64,000 nucleotides of DNA. Origin: Methylocaldum marinum (GTDB lineage Bacteria > Pseudomonadota > Gammaproteobacteria > Methylococcales > Methylococcaceae). The notes beneath the pieces were generated by a model. The model ran no database searches. It was not told where the DNA came from and saw nothing but the letters and a program-made list of their open reading frames with translations. The translations under genes were made by a program, and so were the position numbers. The stretch covers positions 460,981 to 524,980 of the forward strand of contig NZ_AP017928.1 in the NCBI RefSeq assembly GCF_003584645.1. The letters run 5' to 3'. Shown in pieces: positions 27,254-35,616 of the stretch; position 1 is the first letter of the stretch, and each line of letters starts with the position of its first letter.

Positions 27254-27466
27254 AGTTGTTCTCTTTGCACTGAATAAAGTGGCGCAAAGTATAGAGGATA
27301 AGCACCCATTAAATTAATAGCGCGGCGCGGCGGGGAGCTCAGTAGTCGCGAATTTGAATCAGACAGTGAGCGTGCAATTCTGATATGAGCGATTATGCTT
27401 TTCAGAATGATCAGGCTCTCAATGGGCGGATTGGGCCGTCAAATCGACTGAGTGCAAAAATAACGT
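27254..27466. promoter_or_regulatory. Divergent promoter region
   Basis: 213 bp between the minus-strand asparagine-synthase-like gene and the plus-strand sulfotransferase gene, so both start sites should lie here. On the minus strand a TATACT hexamer (27288-27293) would place the start of transcription about 28 bases before the ATG. No good -35 partner is visible. Nothing convincing is seen for the plus strand. Confidence 0.3.
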
Positions 27467-28390
27467 ATGGATGAATTCTGGGATAAGGTCAGAAAAACGC
27501 TAAAGTTTTATCGTGACGGCTGGCTACGAAGAGGGCGCGGTTATTGGTGGGATCAGGCTAAACCCGCCGCCGAGCGGCCGATATTCATCGTCGGGTGCAG
27601 CCGCGCGGGAACTACGCTCGTCTATAAAACCTTTTCGGAGTGCCGAGCTTTGGGAAGCCTTCAGCGGGAAACCCACGATTTTTGGGCCGGACTGCATCCT
27701 CCTTCGGAAAGGAACTGGGACACCCATGCGATCTTTCCCGAGAGTGCGACGCCGGAAGAGCGGGATTTCATAACGCGCTTTTTTTTCGTCCATACGGGGA
27801 AACAGCGATTCGTCGACAAGAACAATCAAAACGGCCTTTCCATTCCATACCTGAAAGCGCTTTTTCCGGATGCTTATTTCATCTATGTGAAACGCAACCC
27901 CGGCGATAATATCCATTCCTTGATGGAGGGCTGGAAGCGATCCGATGAATTCGCGACATGGTCGGACTCGTTGCCGGCAGAGGTTGCCGTCGACGGTGGG
28001 GATTACGCGAGATGGTGCTTTTTTTTGGCCGACGGTTGGCGCGAACTCACGGAAGCGAGCCTGGAAGAGGTCTGCGCGTTCCAATATCGGGCGATGAACG
28101 AAGCGATACTGGACGCTAAGGCGGAAATTCCCGCCGAGCGATGGGTCGAGATCGTCTACGAAGATTTGCTTGAAGACCCGGTTGCGGGCTTCGCGTCTGC
28201 CTTCAAGCGTGCCGAGTTGCCGTTCGATGCCCACATGGAAAAGCATTGCGCCGGCGTATTGGCGAAACCGTACAACGCCTTTTCGGAAATCCGTGCCGAG
28301 AAATGGCGAGACAAGGGTAATCGCGATCGCATCGAGGCCGTCCTCCCGCGCGTGGCGGAAGTTACCGCCCGAATGGGCTATCGCGTGTGA
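27467..28390 (+). CDS. Sulfotransferase family protein
   Basis: PAPS-dependent sulfotransferase fold, 307 residues, presumably adding sulfate to a sugar of the polymer or its precursor. The 5'-phosphosulfate loop IVGCSRAGTT is at 41-50 and the 3'-phosphate motif YVKRNPGDNIHS at about 140-151. No signal peptide is seen, so it acts in the cytoplasm. The last codon and stop overlap the next gene's GTG (GTGA at 28387-28390), which ties its translation to the deacetylase-like protein. A second sulfotransferase is at 48342. Confidence 0.9.
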   Translation: MDEFWDKVRKTLKFYRDGWLRRGRGYWWDQAKPAAERPIFIVGCSRAGTTLVYKTFSECRALGSLQRETHDFWAGLHPPSERNWDTHAIFPESATPEERDFITRFFFVHTGKQRFVDKNNQNGLSIPYLKALFPDAYFIYVKRNPGDNIHSLMEGWKRSDEFATWSDSLPAEVAVDGGDYARWCFFLADGWRELTEASLEEVCAFQYRAMNEAILDAKAEIPAERWVEIVYEDLLEDPVAGFASAFKRAELPFDAHMEKHCAGVLAKPYNAFSEIRAEKWRDKGNRDRIEAVLPRVAEVTARMGYRV

Positions 28391-29643
28391 CCGTAGCGGC
28401 GGTGTCGTTGCTCTGGTTGATTGTCGGGGGCGGTGCGTTTCTTGCCGTCTACCGATCGACCCTGATCGCCTTATGGCGGGAGCCGGTGCTCCGCCATCCA
28501 GTGTTGATCATCGAGAGCGACGACTGGGGTCCGGCACCGGCCGTTCATGCCCAACGTCTGCGTCGCTTGATCGATATGCTCGGTGCGAAAAAAGACCGGA
28601 GGAATCGCCATCCGGTCATGACGCTGGGCGTCATTCTCGCAATCCCGGATGGTCCTCGCATTCAAGAGGGCGATTTCCGCGGCTATTGCCGTCTCCTCTT
28701 GTCGGAGCCACAGGCTGCGGAAGTCCTGGCGTCCATGAACGAAGGCGTCAACAAAGGCGTGTTTGCCTTGCAGTTGCACGGCATGGAACATTATTGGCCG
28801 AAAGCGTTGATGGCCTCGGTTTCCAACCCTGCGGTGCGCGACTGGCTTTCGGGTAAAGCCTGGCATCGGACGGAAGCCCTGCCATCACCTCTGCAGAGCC
28901 GTTGGATCGACGGAAGCGTTCAGCCCTCTTGTGCTTTGCCGGAAGACGATATCGCTTCGGCCGCCGGGGAAGAGGTGGACAAGTTTGGCGAAATCTTCGG
29001 TTCCCTGCCTCGGGTTGTCGTTCCGCCCACTTTTGTGTGGACCCGAGCCGTCGAGGATGCCTGGGTGAAGTCGGGCGTCAAAATCATCGTGACGCCGGGC
29101 ACCTGCTACACCGGGCGCGAAACCGACGGCAAGCTTATCGGGACGGGGCAGCGGCTGTTGAACGGACAGCGAAGCCCCTCCGGAGCAATCTACATGGTAC
29201 GCGATGTTTATTTCGAGCCTGCGAAAGGGCATGCCGCAGAGGATGCGTTGCAATCCCTGGAGCGAAAAATGCTTTTGGGGCGCCCGGCACTGGTCGAAAC
29301 TCACCGATTCAATTTCACGGACGACGAGTTCGCCGAACGGTCTTTCAGCGAACTCGGAAAATTGCTGGATTCGGTCGTGCAGCGGTTTCCATCGATCATG
29401 TTCATGTCGACCGAAGAGCTTGCGATCGGCTTCGAAGACTGTGGTGCCGATTGGCTGGAAGATCGGCTGCTGAATCGGTTGACGGTTTATCTCCGGCGCT
29501 TGCGCGAAGTACCTAAATTGACCAAACTTGCATGGCTATCCGGCGTCGCCTTGCCGGTCATGCTACTCATGCTTGGCTGTAAGGGTTTGTTCCTGCTTAA
29601 ACAAAAACAGAAAATTCAGCCCGAATTCGCTCCATGGACCTAG
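28387..29643 (+). CDS. Membrane-anchored polysaccharide deacetylase-like protein
   Basis: Protein of 418 residues with a first hydrophobic helix at about 4-22 and a second at about 380-400. In between is a glycoside hydrolase/deacetylase-type barrel: HPVLIIESDDWGP resembles the first Asp-Asp motif and FALQLHGMEHYWP the His motif of NodB-like enzymes, with VETHRFNF further on. It starts with GTG overlapping the previous stop. Both helices suggest a domain held at the inner membrane. Substrate and direction of the reaction are unknown. Confidence 0.75.
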   Translation: MTVAAVSLLWLIVGGGAFLAVYRSTLIALWREPVLRHPVLIIESDDWGPAPAVHAQRLRRLIDMLGAKKDRRNRHPVMTLGVILAIPDGPRIQEGDFRGYCRLLLSEPQAAEVLASMNEGVNKGVFALQLHGMEHYWPKALMASVSNPAVRDWLSGKAWHRTEALPSPLQSRWIDGSVQPSCALPEDDIASAAGEEVDKFGEIFGSLPRVVVPPTFVWTRAVEDAWVKSGVKIIVTPGTCYTGRETDGKLIGTGQRLLNGQRSPSGAIYMVRDVYFEPAKGHAAEDALQSLERKMLLGRPALVETHRFNFTDDEFAERSFSELGKLLDSVVQRFPSIMFMSTEELAIGFEDCGADWLEDRLLNRLTVYLRRLREVPKLTKLAWLSGVALPVMLLMLGCKGLFLLKQKQKIQPEFAPWT

Positions 29644-30563
29644 TTAAATTCTCGGTCGTCATTCCCGTCTACAACGGCGCCGGTACCTTGGCGAGAGCGA
29701 TTGACTCGGTGTTGGCGCAGAGTCATCCCGCATACGAAATCATCGTCGTGGACGATGGGTCCACCGACGCTACCCGGGACGTCGCGCAGAGTTTCGGTGA
29801 AAAGGTGCGGTATTGCTACCAGCAAAACGCCGGAGTTTCGGCCGCCAGGAACGCCGGCGCAAACCTGGCGCGCGGCGATTGGCTCGCGTTTCTCGATGCC
29901 GACGATTACTACTACGAAGATCGCCTCCGTCCGCACGCCGAGTTCATCGCTGCCGACGGCGGCCTCGATTTTCTAACCGGTGATTTCGATTACCGAAGCC
30001 CGGACGGCGCTTTGATGCGGCGCTCCATGGACAGCACGCCTTTAGGGCAGAGCCTGCTGAAACGCGTCGAGGGAAGAGGGCGAGTGGTGATGGGGGAGGA
30101 GGATTTCGGCGAATTCATCGCCCGCCATTTCGGCGACACCCATACGCTGAGCGTGCCGCGAGCCACGTTTGGGGCGCTGGGCGGCTATTCGACGCGGTTC
30201 GCCGTCTGCGAGGACGTTCACTTTCTGATCCGGCTGTGTGCACGCAGCCGCCGCGCGGGCGTTATATGCGCGCCACTCGCCGCCTACGTCATTCACGAGG
30301 CCAGCGCGACCCGCTCCGATCCGCTGCGTGCGCAACAACAAACGCTCGAAGCGCTATGCAACCTGAGGTCCGAATTGCGGGTTCCGAACGAAACTCTCCG
30401 GCAAGGGCTTTCGGACGCCCTTCGGTCCGCCCGGCTGGATCTCGCTTCCGTGCTGTTGCGCCAGCGGCGCTCTATGGCGGCATTGAAGGCCGTGTTGCCC
30501 ATGCTGGCGGAACAGCCGGGCTGGCGCTCGCTACGCGACACGCTTTCCGTGATCCGGGGCTGA
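29634..30563 (+). CDS. Glycosyltransferase family 2
   Basis: GT-A fold transferase of 309 residues. It begins KFSVVIPVYNGAGTLARAIDS, with the nucleotide-binding VVDDGSTD and the metal-binding AFLDADDYY motifs. The start ATG (29634) overlaps the end of the deacetylase-like gene by ten bases, so the genes from 27467 to 31709 form one coupled unit. Donor and acceptor sugars are unknown. Confidence 0.93.
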   Translation: MDLVKFSVVIPVYNGAGTLARAIDSVLAQSHPAYEIIVVDDGSTDATRDVAQSFGEKVRYCYQQNAGVSAARNAGANLARGDWLAFLDADDYYYEDRLRPHAEFIAADGGLDFLTGDFDYRSPDGALMRRSMDSTPLGQSLLKRVEGRGRVVMGEEDFGEFIARHFGDTHTLSVPRATFGALGGYSTRFAVCEDVHFLIRLCARSRRAGVICAPLAAYVIHEASATRSDPLRAQQQTLEALCNLRSELRVPNETLRQGLSDALRSARLDLASVLLRQRRSMAALKAVLPMLAEQPGWRSLRDTLSVIRG

Positions 30564-30569
30564 TTGGGC

Positions 30570-31709
30570 ATGAGCAAGCGCATCCTGGTCATCAGCGAAC
30601 TGTTCTTACCGACCAAAGGTGGTACCGCCGTCTGGTTCGACGAAGTTTATCGGCGCATCGGGGGCAAGGAGATCCATATCGTGACCGCCGATGTTCCGGG
30701 TGCCGCCGATCATGATGCAGGGCATCCGAACGCGGTTCACCGCATCAAACTCAGCCGCCACTGGTGGCTGCGGCCGGAATCGCTCGCCATGTACGCCAAA
30801 TTCCTGGCGAAGAGCCTGTTTCTGGCCACGAGACACCGGTTCGACCGGGTCGATGCGGGACGCGTATTGCCGGAAGGTCTGATCGGCTGGATCGTTGCCC
30901 GGCTGATCCGGCGTCCCCTGGTGGTCTATGCTCACGGCGAAGAGATTACGACCTGGCGCCAGCCGGCCAAGTTTCGCGTGATGTGCTTCGTTTATCGGCA
31001 TGCCGACAGGATCATCGCCAACAGCGAATTCACCCGGCAGGAGCTCGTAAAGCTGGGTGTCACGTCCGACAAGATATCCCTGATTTATCCCGGCGTGGAT
31101 ACAGACCGCTTCCGGCCGGGCCTCGACACCTCGGGATTGGGCGAACAAATCGGATTGAAGCCGGGAGAGCGGCTGATTCTTTCGGTGGGTCGGTTGAGCC
31201 GGCGGAAGGGTTTCGATCAGGTCATCCGATCCTTGCCGACTCTGGTTCGAAACGGCTTGGACGTCAAATACGCGATCATCGGGATCGGTGAAGATCAAAA
31301 GTATCTCGCCGAGTTGGCGAAAGAATGCGGGGTGCAGGAGCGGGTATTCCTGCTGGGACATGTTCCAAGCGAGGACCTGCCGCGCTGGTACAACCTGGCC
31401 GAGGTATTCGCCATGCCGAACCGGGAAATCAACGGCGATACCGAAGGATTCGGCATGGTATTCCTGGAAGCGGCGGCCTGCGGCAAACCGGCGATCGCGG
31501 GTGATGCCGGCGGCACTGGGTCCGCGGTACTACATGAAGTTACCGGGTTTAGAACCGACGGCAGCAGCGTGCAAGCTATATCGTCGATTTTAGGGCGCAT
31601 TTTCCTGGACGCGGAACTAAGCACGAAGCTGGGCCGCAATGCGCATTTGAGGGCAAGGTCCGAATTCTGCTGGGAAAACATTTCGTTGAGAACGGCGGCA
31701 CTCAATTGA
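30570..31709 (+). CDS. Glycosyltransferase family 4
   Basis: GT-B transferase of 379 residues from the ATG at 30570 (a TTG at 30564 is also in frame). The acceptor domain starts KRILVISELFLPTKGGTAVW; YAHGEEITTW and RIIANSEFTRQEL follow. The donor domain has ILSVGRLSRRKGFDQVI and the EX7E-type motif DTEGFGMVFLEAAACGKP. It follows the family 2 transferase by six bases. PimB/PimC-like mannosyltransferases look similar, but the sugar is not predictable. Confidence 0.92.
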   Translation: MSKRILVISELFLPTKGGTAVWFDEVYRRIGGKEIHIVTADVPGAADHDAGHPNAVHRIKLSRHWWLRPESLAMYAKFLAKSLFLATRHRFDRVDAGRVLPEGLIGWIVARLIRRPLVVYAHGEEITTWRQPAKFRVMCFVYRHADRIIANSEFTRQELVKLGVTSDKISLIYPGVDTDRFRPGLDTSGLGEQIGLKPGERLILSVGRLSRRKGFDQVIRSLPTLVRNGLDVKYAIIGIGEDQKYLAELAKECGVQERVFLLGHVPSEDLPRWYNLAEVFAMPNREINGDTEGFGMVFLEAAACGKPAIAGDAGGTGSAVLHEVTGFRTDGSSVQAISSILGRIFLDAELSTKLGRNAHLRARSEFCWENISLRTAALN

Positions 31710-31761
31710 GGCACGAACTTATGAACATATCCAAGCTATTTCTTAAAGAAACTCTGAATAA

Positions 31762-31795
31762 GCCCTCTCCCTCTGGGAGAGGGTTGGGAGAGGGC
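31762..31795 (+). repeat. REP-like palindromic repeat
   Basis: The sequence alternates CCCTCTCCC with GGGAGAGGG and includes an imperfect palindrome around CTCTGGGAGAG. It matches the sort of short intergenic repeat often seen in proteobacteria, whose translation PSPSGRGLGEG is a frequent annotation artefact. Here it lies in the leader of the next gene and happens to leave its upstream frame open. No second copy was noticed in the window. Confidence 0.75.
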
Positions 31796-31861
31796 CTGTT
31801 AGATCAATCAGTTGCACAGGACGCTTCTCCGAGTTGGAGACTTAATCAGAGTCTTCTTAAA

Positions 31862-32458
31862 GTGAAGCGTTGTACTTTTTTAGTTGTTCTTTTTTTGTTT
31901 GGGAGCCACTTAGCACGTGCTGAACAGTTCGGCATAACGCTGACCGAACTCAAGCAAATGCCGGGCATGTGTCGTGCCTTATCCGAAAGTCACTATGCCG
32001 AAGACGCGAAAAGCCTACGCAATCCGAATTTGTATCCAGCCGGCTTTACCTCGATTCATCACTTCTGCGACGGTTTGAAATACCTGTTGAGAGCCGACAA
32101 GTCTATCGATGCGCAGTCGAAGGGGGGGCATCTGCAGGAAGCGATCGGAAACTTCGATTATGTGCTTGGTGCAAAAGAGCATAAAGCAGCATCGTCTACC
32201 CAGGTGAGAACCTATCATGCAATGACGCGCTTCTACAAGGCGGAAGCCCTTAGGCGCGCCGGAAAAACATCCGCGATGATTGCCGAATATATGAAGGTTA
32301 CCGAGCTGAAGCCGAACTATCCCCATGCCTATGCACAGCTCTTTGATTATTACCTGAAGACCGGAGACCGGGCGGAAGCCGCCAAAGTGATCGAGATGGG
32401 TCTCAAGCACGCGCCCAAATCGAAAATGTTGCTTAAGCGCAAGGCAAAGCTGAGATAA
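31862..32458 (+). CDS. Secreted TPR-like protein of unknown function
   Basis: From the GTG at 31862 the product (198 residues) opens with a signal peptide (VKRCTFLVVLFLFGSHLARA, cleaved before EQFG). The mature part is helical: two or three tetratricopeptide-like repeats are visible at TYHAMTRFYKAEALRRAGK and PHAYAQLFDYYLKTGDRAEA. A longer frame starts at 31706 or 31721, but it would run through the REP-like repeat and place the signal peptide inside the protein. It sits between a glycosyltransferase and an ABC exporter, which hints at a periplasmic scaffold role in export. Confidence 0.7.
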   Translation: MKRCTFLVVLFLFGSHLARAEQFGITLTELKQMPGMCRALSESHYAEDAKSLRNPNLYPAGFTSIHHFCDGLKYLLRADKSIDAQSKGGHLQEAIGNFDYVLGAKEHKAASSTQVRTYHAMTRFYKAEALRRAGKTSAMIAEYMKVTELKPNYPHAYAQLFDYYLKTGDRAEAAKVIEMGLKHAPKSKMLLKRKAKLR

Positions 32459-32476
32459 GTTTTTACGGATCATTTG

Positions 32477-33295
32477 ATGAGACAAGCCAAAAAAAATCTG
32501 TTTCAGTACCGCGAGCTGATACTTGCTCTGGCCTGGAAAAATATTTCCGTCCGTTACAAACAGGCTTATCTCGGATTGGCATGGGCCGTCCTGAAGCCGA
32601 TCGTGCTGGTGGCAATATTTTCACTGGTCAGAAGCCTGGTTGGCATTCCCAGCGACGGGCTGCCTTATGCTGTAATGACCTTTGCCGCCTTGCTGCCCTG
32701 GATATTTTTTCAGGAATCGGCTTCGGAAGGCGTCGGCAGCGTGACGTCCAACGCCGCCTTGATCAAGAAGATTTATTTTCCGCGAGAAGTCTTTCCATTG
32801 ACGGCGATGGTCACGAAGCTGGTCGAACTGACGGTCAGTTTCCTGATATTGGCGGCACTGATGGCGTATTACAAAGTCGTCCCGAATATACAGGCGCTAT
32901 GGGTGCCCGTGATCATTCTTTATACGATGATTGTCGCGCTGACGATCAGTTTTTTTGGGGCTGCCTTGAACGTCTATTACCGGGACGTTTCTCAGGCCTT
33001 ACCCGTCGCTCTGCAGCTTGCAATGTACGCGTCGCCGGTGATCTACCCGTTGAGCGTGGTTAAGGACAAGCTTCTTGTTAACCAGGCAGTGGGAGAATGG
33101 AGCGAACGGCTATATCTCCTCTACACCGCAAATCCTTTGGTCGGTATTATCGACAGCTTTCAGCGGGTGTTGCTCAAAGGGCTACCGCCGGATTTCGATG
33201 TTGTTATTCCAGGATTACTGCTGACATTCACGATACTTCCTTTCAGCTATCTTTATTTCAAGAAAGCCGAAGATTATTTTGCCGACGTTATTTGA
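32477..33295 (+). CDS. wzm: ABC-2 type polysaccharide exporter, permease (Wzm-like)
   Basis: Inner-membrane permease of the ABC-2 family that exports lipid-linked polysaccharide. The 272-residue protein has the N-terminal ELILALAWKNISVRYKQAYLGLAWAVLKP stretch shortened as usual, about six membrane helices, and the family sequence NVYYRDVSQALPVALQLAMYASPVIYP. The ATG at 32477 is preferred over TTG 32474. The ATPase gene follows 37 bp downstream. A Wzm/Wzt exporter does not need a Wzx flippase or Wzy polymerase. Confidence 0.92.
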   Translation: MRQAKKNLFQYRELILALAWKNISVRYKQAYLGLAWAVLKPIVLVAIFSLVRSLVGIPSDGLPYAVMTFAALLPWIFFQESASEGVGSVTSNAALIKKIYFPREVFPLTAMVTKLVELTVSFLILAALMAYYKVVPNIQALWVPVIILYTMIVALTISFFGAALNVYYRDVSQALPVALQLAMYASPVIYPLSVVKDKLLVNQAVGEWSERLYLLYTANPLVGIIDSFQRVLLKGLPPDFDVVIPGLLLTFTILPFSYLYFKKAEDYFADVI

Positions 33296-33332
33296 TTCCG
33301 CTCCCTCTAAAGCTAACAGAATTAACTTCACC

Positions 33333-34577
33333 ATGCCGATTATTGAGGTCGATCACCTTAGCAAAGAATATCAGTTGGGCCAACTGGCTAGCCTTAAGGA
33401 TTCTGCCGTAAATCTGGGCAGGCGGCTGATCGGCCAAAAGCCTCAACCCCGACAGAAATTCAAAGCGCTGGACGATGTCAGCTTCTCCATTGAGCAGGGC
33501 GAAGTGGTAGGTATTATCGGCCACAATGGAGCCGGAAAGAGCACGCTCCTCAAACACCTCGCGCAGATCACCAGACCGACTCGAGGTACGGTAACCGTGC
33601 GCGGTTCAGTGGCGCCGTTAATCGAAGTGGGTGCCGGATTCAACCCTGAGTTGACCGGCCGGGAAAACATTTTTCTGAATGCGTCGATACTCGGGATACC
33701 GAAGAGAGTTATCAAACAAAAGCTCGATGAAATCGTCAGTTTTGCAGAATTGGAGCAGTTTATCGATACGCCAGTAAAGCGCTACAGCTCGGGAATGGCG
33801 GTTCGCCTAGGGTTTTCGGTCGCAACGAGCATGGAGGCGGATATTTTAATCGTCGATGAAGTGCTAGCCGTAGGCGATATCGCATTTCAGCGAAAATGTA
33901 TAGAGCGCATGGAGGATCTTATCAAGAACCAGGGTAAGACCGTTCTTATCGTGGGACATAATATTCGACAATTAGAACGAATGTGCTCAAGGATGATGTT
34001 ATTACGGCACGGTCGATTGGAATTAGACGGCAATCCTGGAGATGTTTCAAAACTCTTCTTTGACGAGAGCACAAGTAGAAGCGAGGCACAGTTAAGGCAG
34101 AGAGCGCAACATGGATCTGGAGTAAACACCGATGAGGTGGAAATTCGAAAAATTGAATTGCTTTCGTGTCATAGGCACGATGGACAACAGAAAGTTGCGT
34201 TATTTTCGGATTTGAATTTTAGAATTACCCTTTATTGCAGCCACGACGTAAAGAACGTTGAGATTAATATCGGTATGCACAATGCTGAAATGATTTTTGT
34301 CACTAAAGCTAGTACGCTGATGCTTCCCGACCCGGTCGATCTCGCTGCCGGTGAGAACGTAATCGATGTTTCCGTGCCAAAGGTATCTCTGTCGCCCGGG
34401 CCTTATGGACTTGGACTGGGGATTTATGATTGGACCCGGCGTCCGTTGGGTGGGGGCACCAACCTGCTTACGCTGCATGTCGACGTCACGCCCGAAGAAC
34501 TTCCCAAGTTGCCGGTCGGAACGCTGACTTATTTTCCAGCGGTCTGGAAGTTTTCCTCACCGGGTCTGGAGTATTGA
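33333..34577 (+). CDS. wzt: ABC polysaccharide exporter, ATPase with C-terminal carbohydrate-binding domain (Wzt-like)
   Basis: Cytoplasmic ATPase partner of the preceding permease. From ATG 33333 (414 residues) the Walker A is GHNGAGKST, the signature is KRYSSGMAVRLGF and Walker B is ILIVDEVLAVGD. After residue ~245 comes an extension of about 165 residues with beta-rich character (VALFSDLNFRITLYC, PGPYGLGLGIYDW), the Wzt C-terminal domain that in E. coli O8/O9a recognises the capped end of the glycan. An earlier frame from 33279 overlaps the permease and is not needed. Its stop overlaps the next ATG (TGATG). Confidence 0.93.
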   Translation: MPIIEVDHLSKEYQLGQLASLKDSAVNLGRRLIGQKPQPRQKFKALDDVSFSIEQGEVVGIIGHNGAGKSTLLKHLAQITRPTRGTVTVRGSVAPLIEVGAGFNPELTGRENIFLNASILGIPKRVIKQKLDEIVSFAELEQFIDTPVKRYSSGMAVRLGFSVATSMEADILIVDEVLAVGDIAFQRKCIERMEDLIKNQGKTVLIVGHNIRQLERMCSRMMLLRHGRLELDGNPGDVSKLFFDESTSRSEAQLRQRAQHGSGVNTDEVEIRKIELLSCHRHDGQQKVALFSDLNFRITLYCSHDVKNVEINIGMHNAEMIFVTKASTLMLPDPVDLAAGENVIDVSVPKVSLSPGPYGLGLGIYDWTRRPLGGGTNLLTLHVDVTPEELPKLPVGTLTYFPAVWKFSSPGLEY

Positions 34578-35371
34578 TGGATAACATAATGTTAATAATA
34601 CTGCTAATTGCCGTTGGACTCCTTTTGGCGATTATCGTCGGGTTGAGCTTAAAGTTGCGGCAACTGTCGTGGACTCTAAATACTAAGCTAAATGATATTG
34701 ATCGGGCGTTTGGACAAATCAGAAAGCAATTGGGGGCTTTGTCCACGTCGATAGAGAGCTCAGCGAACGAAACGCAAAATGCTGTTTACTTGTCGCAACT
34801 TGACCTCACCATGCCTGTGTTCATGGGCGGGTGGAGCATCGACACGTTCCTTGGCAAATTTCTGGTTCAACATGTGGTCGAATCTCGACCAAAAACTATA
34901 CTGGAACTCGGTTCGGGGTCCTCTACCGTTCTTATTGCCCGTGCCCTTGAAATCGTTGGAATCCATGATTGTACGCATATCGCAGTTGATCATGAGCCGA
35001 AATACCTCGGAATCTCACGAGAGTATGCGAGATTAAATGGCTTGGAAGATCGTGTGACTTGGCTGGAGTGCCCGTTGCGGCACTATGATGAGTTCGACAA
35101 GCTTTGGTACGGCGGGCTGCTCGATCGATTGGAGGGGAAAAAAATCGATCTGCTTGCTATCGATGGTCCGCCTGGTCCTATCCAAAGACATTCTCGATAT
35201 CCCGCACTTCCACTCCTTAAACGGTTTCTCGCTGAGCACTGCACGGTGATTTTGGACGACGCTGGTCGTGACGAAGAACAGGAAATTGTTCAGCGTTGGG
35301 GAAATGAAAATCCGGAATTCAAAGTTGATCTCTGGCCGAACGGACATGGTATAGCCATGCTGACACGCTAA
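34577..35371 (+). CDS. Membrane-anchored class I SAM methyltransferase-like protein
   Basis: Protein of 264 residues with one N-terminal membrane helix (IMLIILLIAVGLLLAIIVGLS) and a short coiled segment, then a Rossmann methyltransferase domain: ILELGSGSSTVLIA is motif I and LLAIDGPPGP a later motif. Such proteins near Wzt could add a terminal methyl that caps the polymer for export, but this is inference. The start ATG overlaps the wzt stop. Base composition is lower in GC than the flanking genes, continuing to about 37.0 kb. Confidence 0.8.
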   Translation: MDNIMLIILLIAVGLLLAIIVGLSLKLRQLSWTLNTKLNDIDRAFGQIRKQLGALSTSIESSANETQNAVYLSQLDLTMPVFMGGWSIDTFLGKFLVQHVVESRPKTILELGSGSSTVLIARALEIVGIHDCTHIAVDHEPKYLGISREYARLNGLEDRVTWLECPLRHYDEFDKLWYGGLLDRLEGKKIDLLAIDGPPGPIQRHSRYPALPLLKRFLAEHCTVILDDAGRDEEQEIVQRWGNENPEFKVDLWPNGHGIAMLTR

Positions 35372-35616
35372 GGATTATCTAAGTTAAATAGGAAGTATGT
35401 GGATGGATACAGTGAAAATGTCGACTTCAGTTTCGGCTAGAAAATCAGTATCTACGTTCTCGTGAAACTCGTTAGAGCCCTGATTTGGTGTATGTATGGC
35501 AGTTCATTGATTGCTATTCATCGAATACGTGATCGGTCGGGGTGGGCTTGGCTGCAGCCGTATTTCTTCTTAGATCCGGTGACTGTGTTGCGTTAGGTCC
35601 TGCGTTGGCAATTTAG
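35372..35616. other. AT-rich gap with a possible small ORF
   Basis: 245 bp between the methyltransferase and the next glycosyltransferase. A 44-codon frame runs from GTG 35462 to the TAG at 35594-35596 and reads as a hydrophobic peptide (LVRALIWCMYGSSLIAIH). There is no Shine-Dalgarno sequence and no recognised family, so it is more likely a remnant than a gene. Confidence 0.3.

Noticed and set aside
35462..35596. 44-codon GTG frame with hydrophobic product
   Set aside because: No ribosome-binding site and no homologue recognised; recorded as a possible remnant only.
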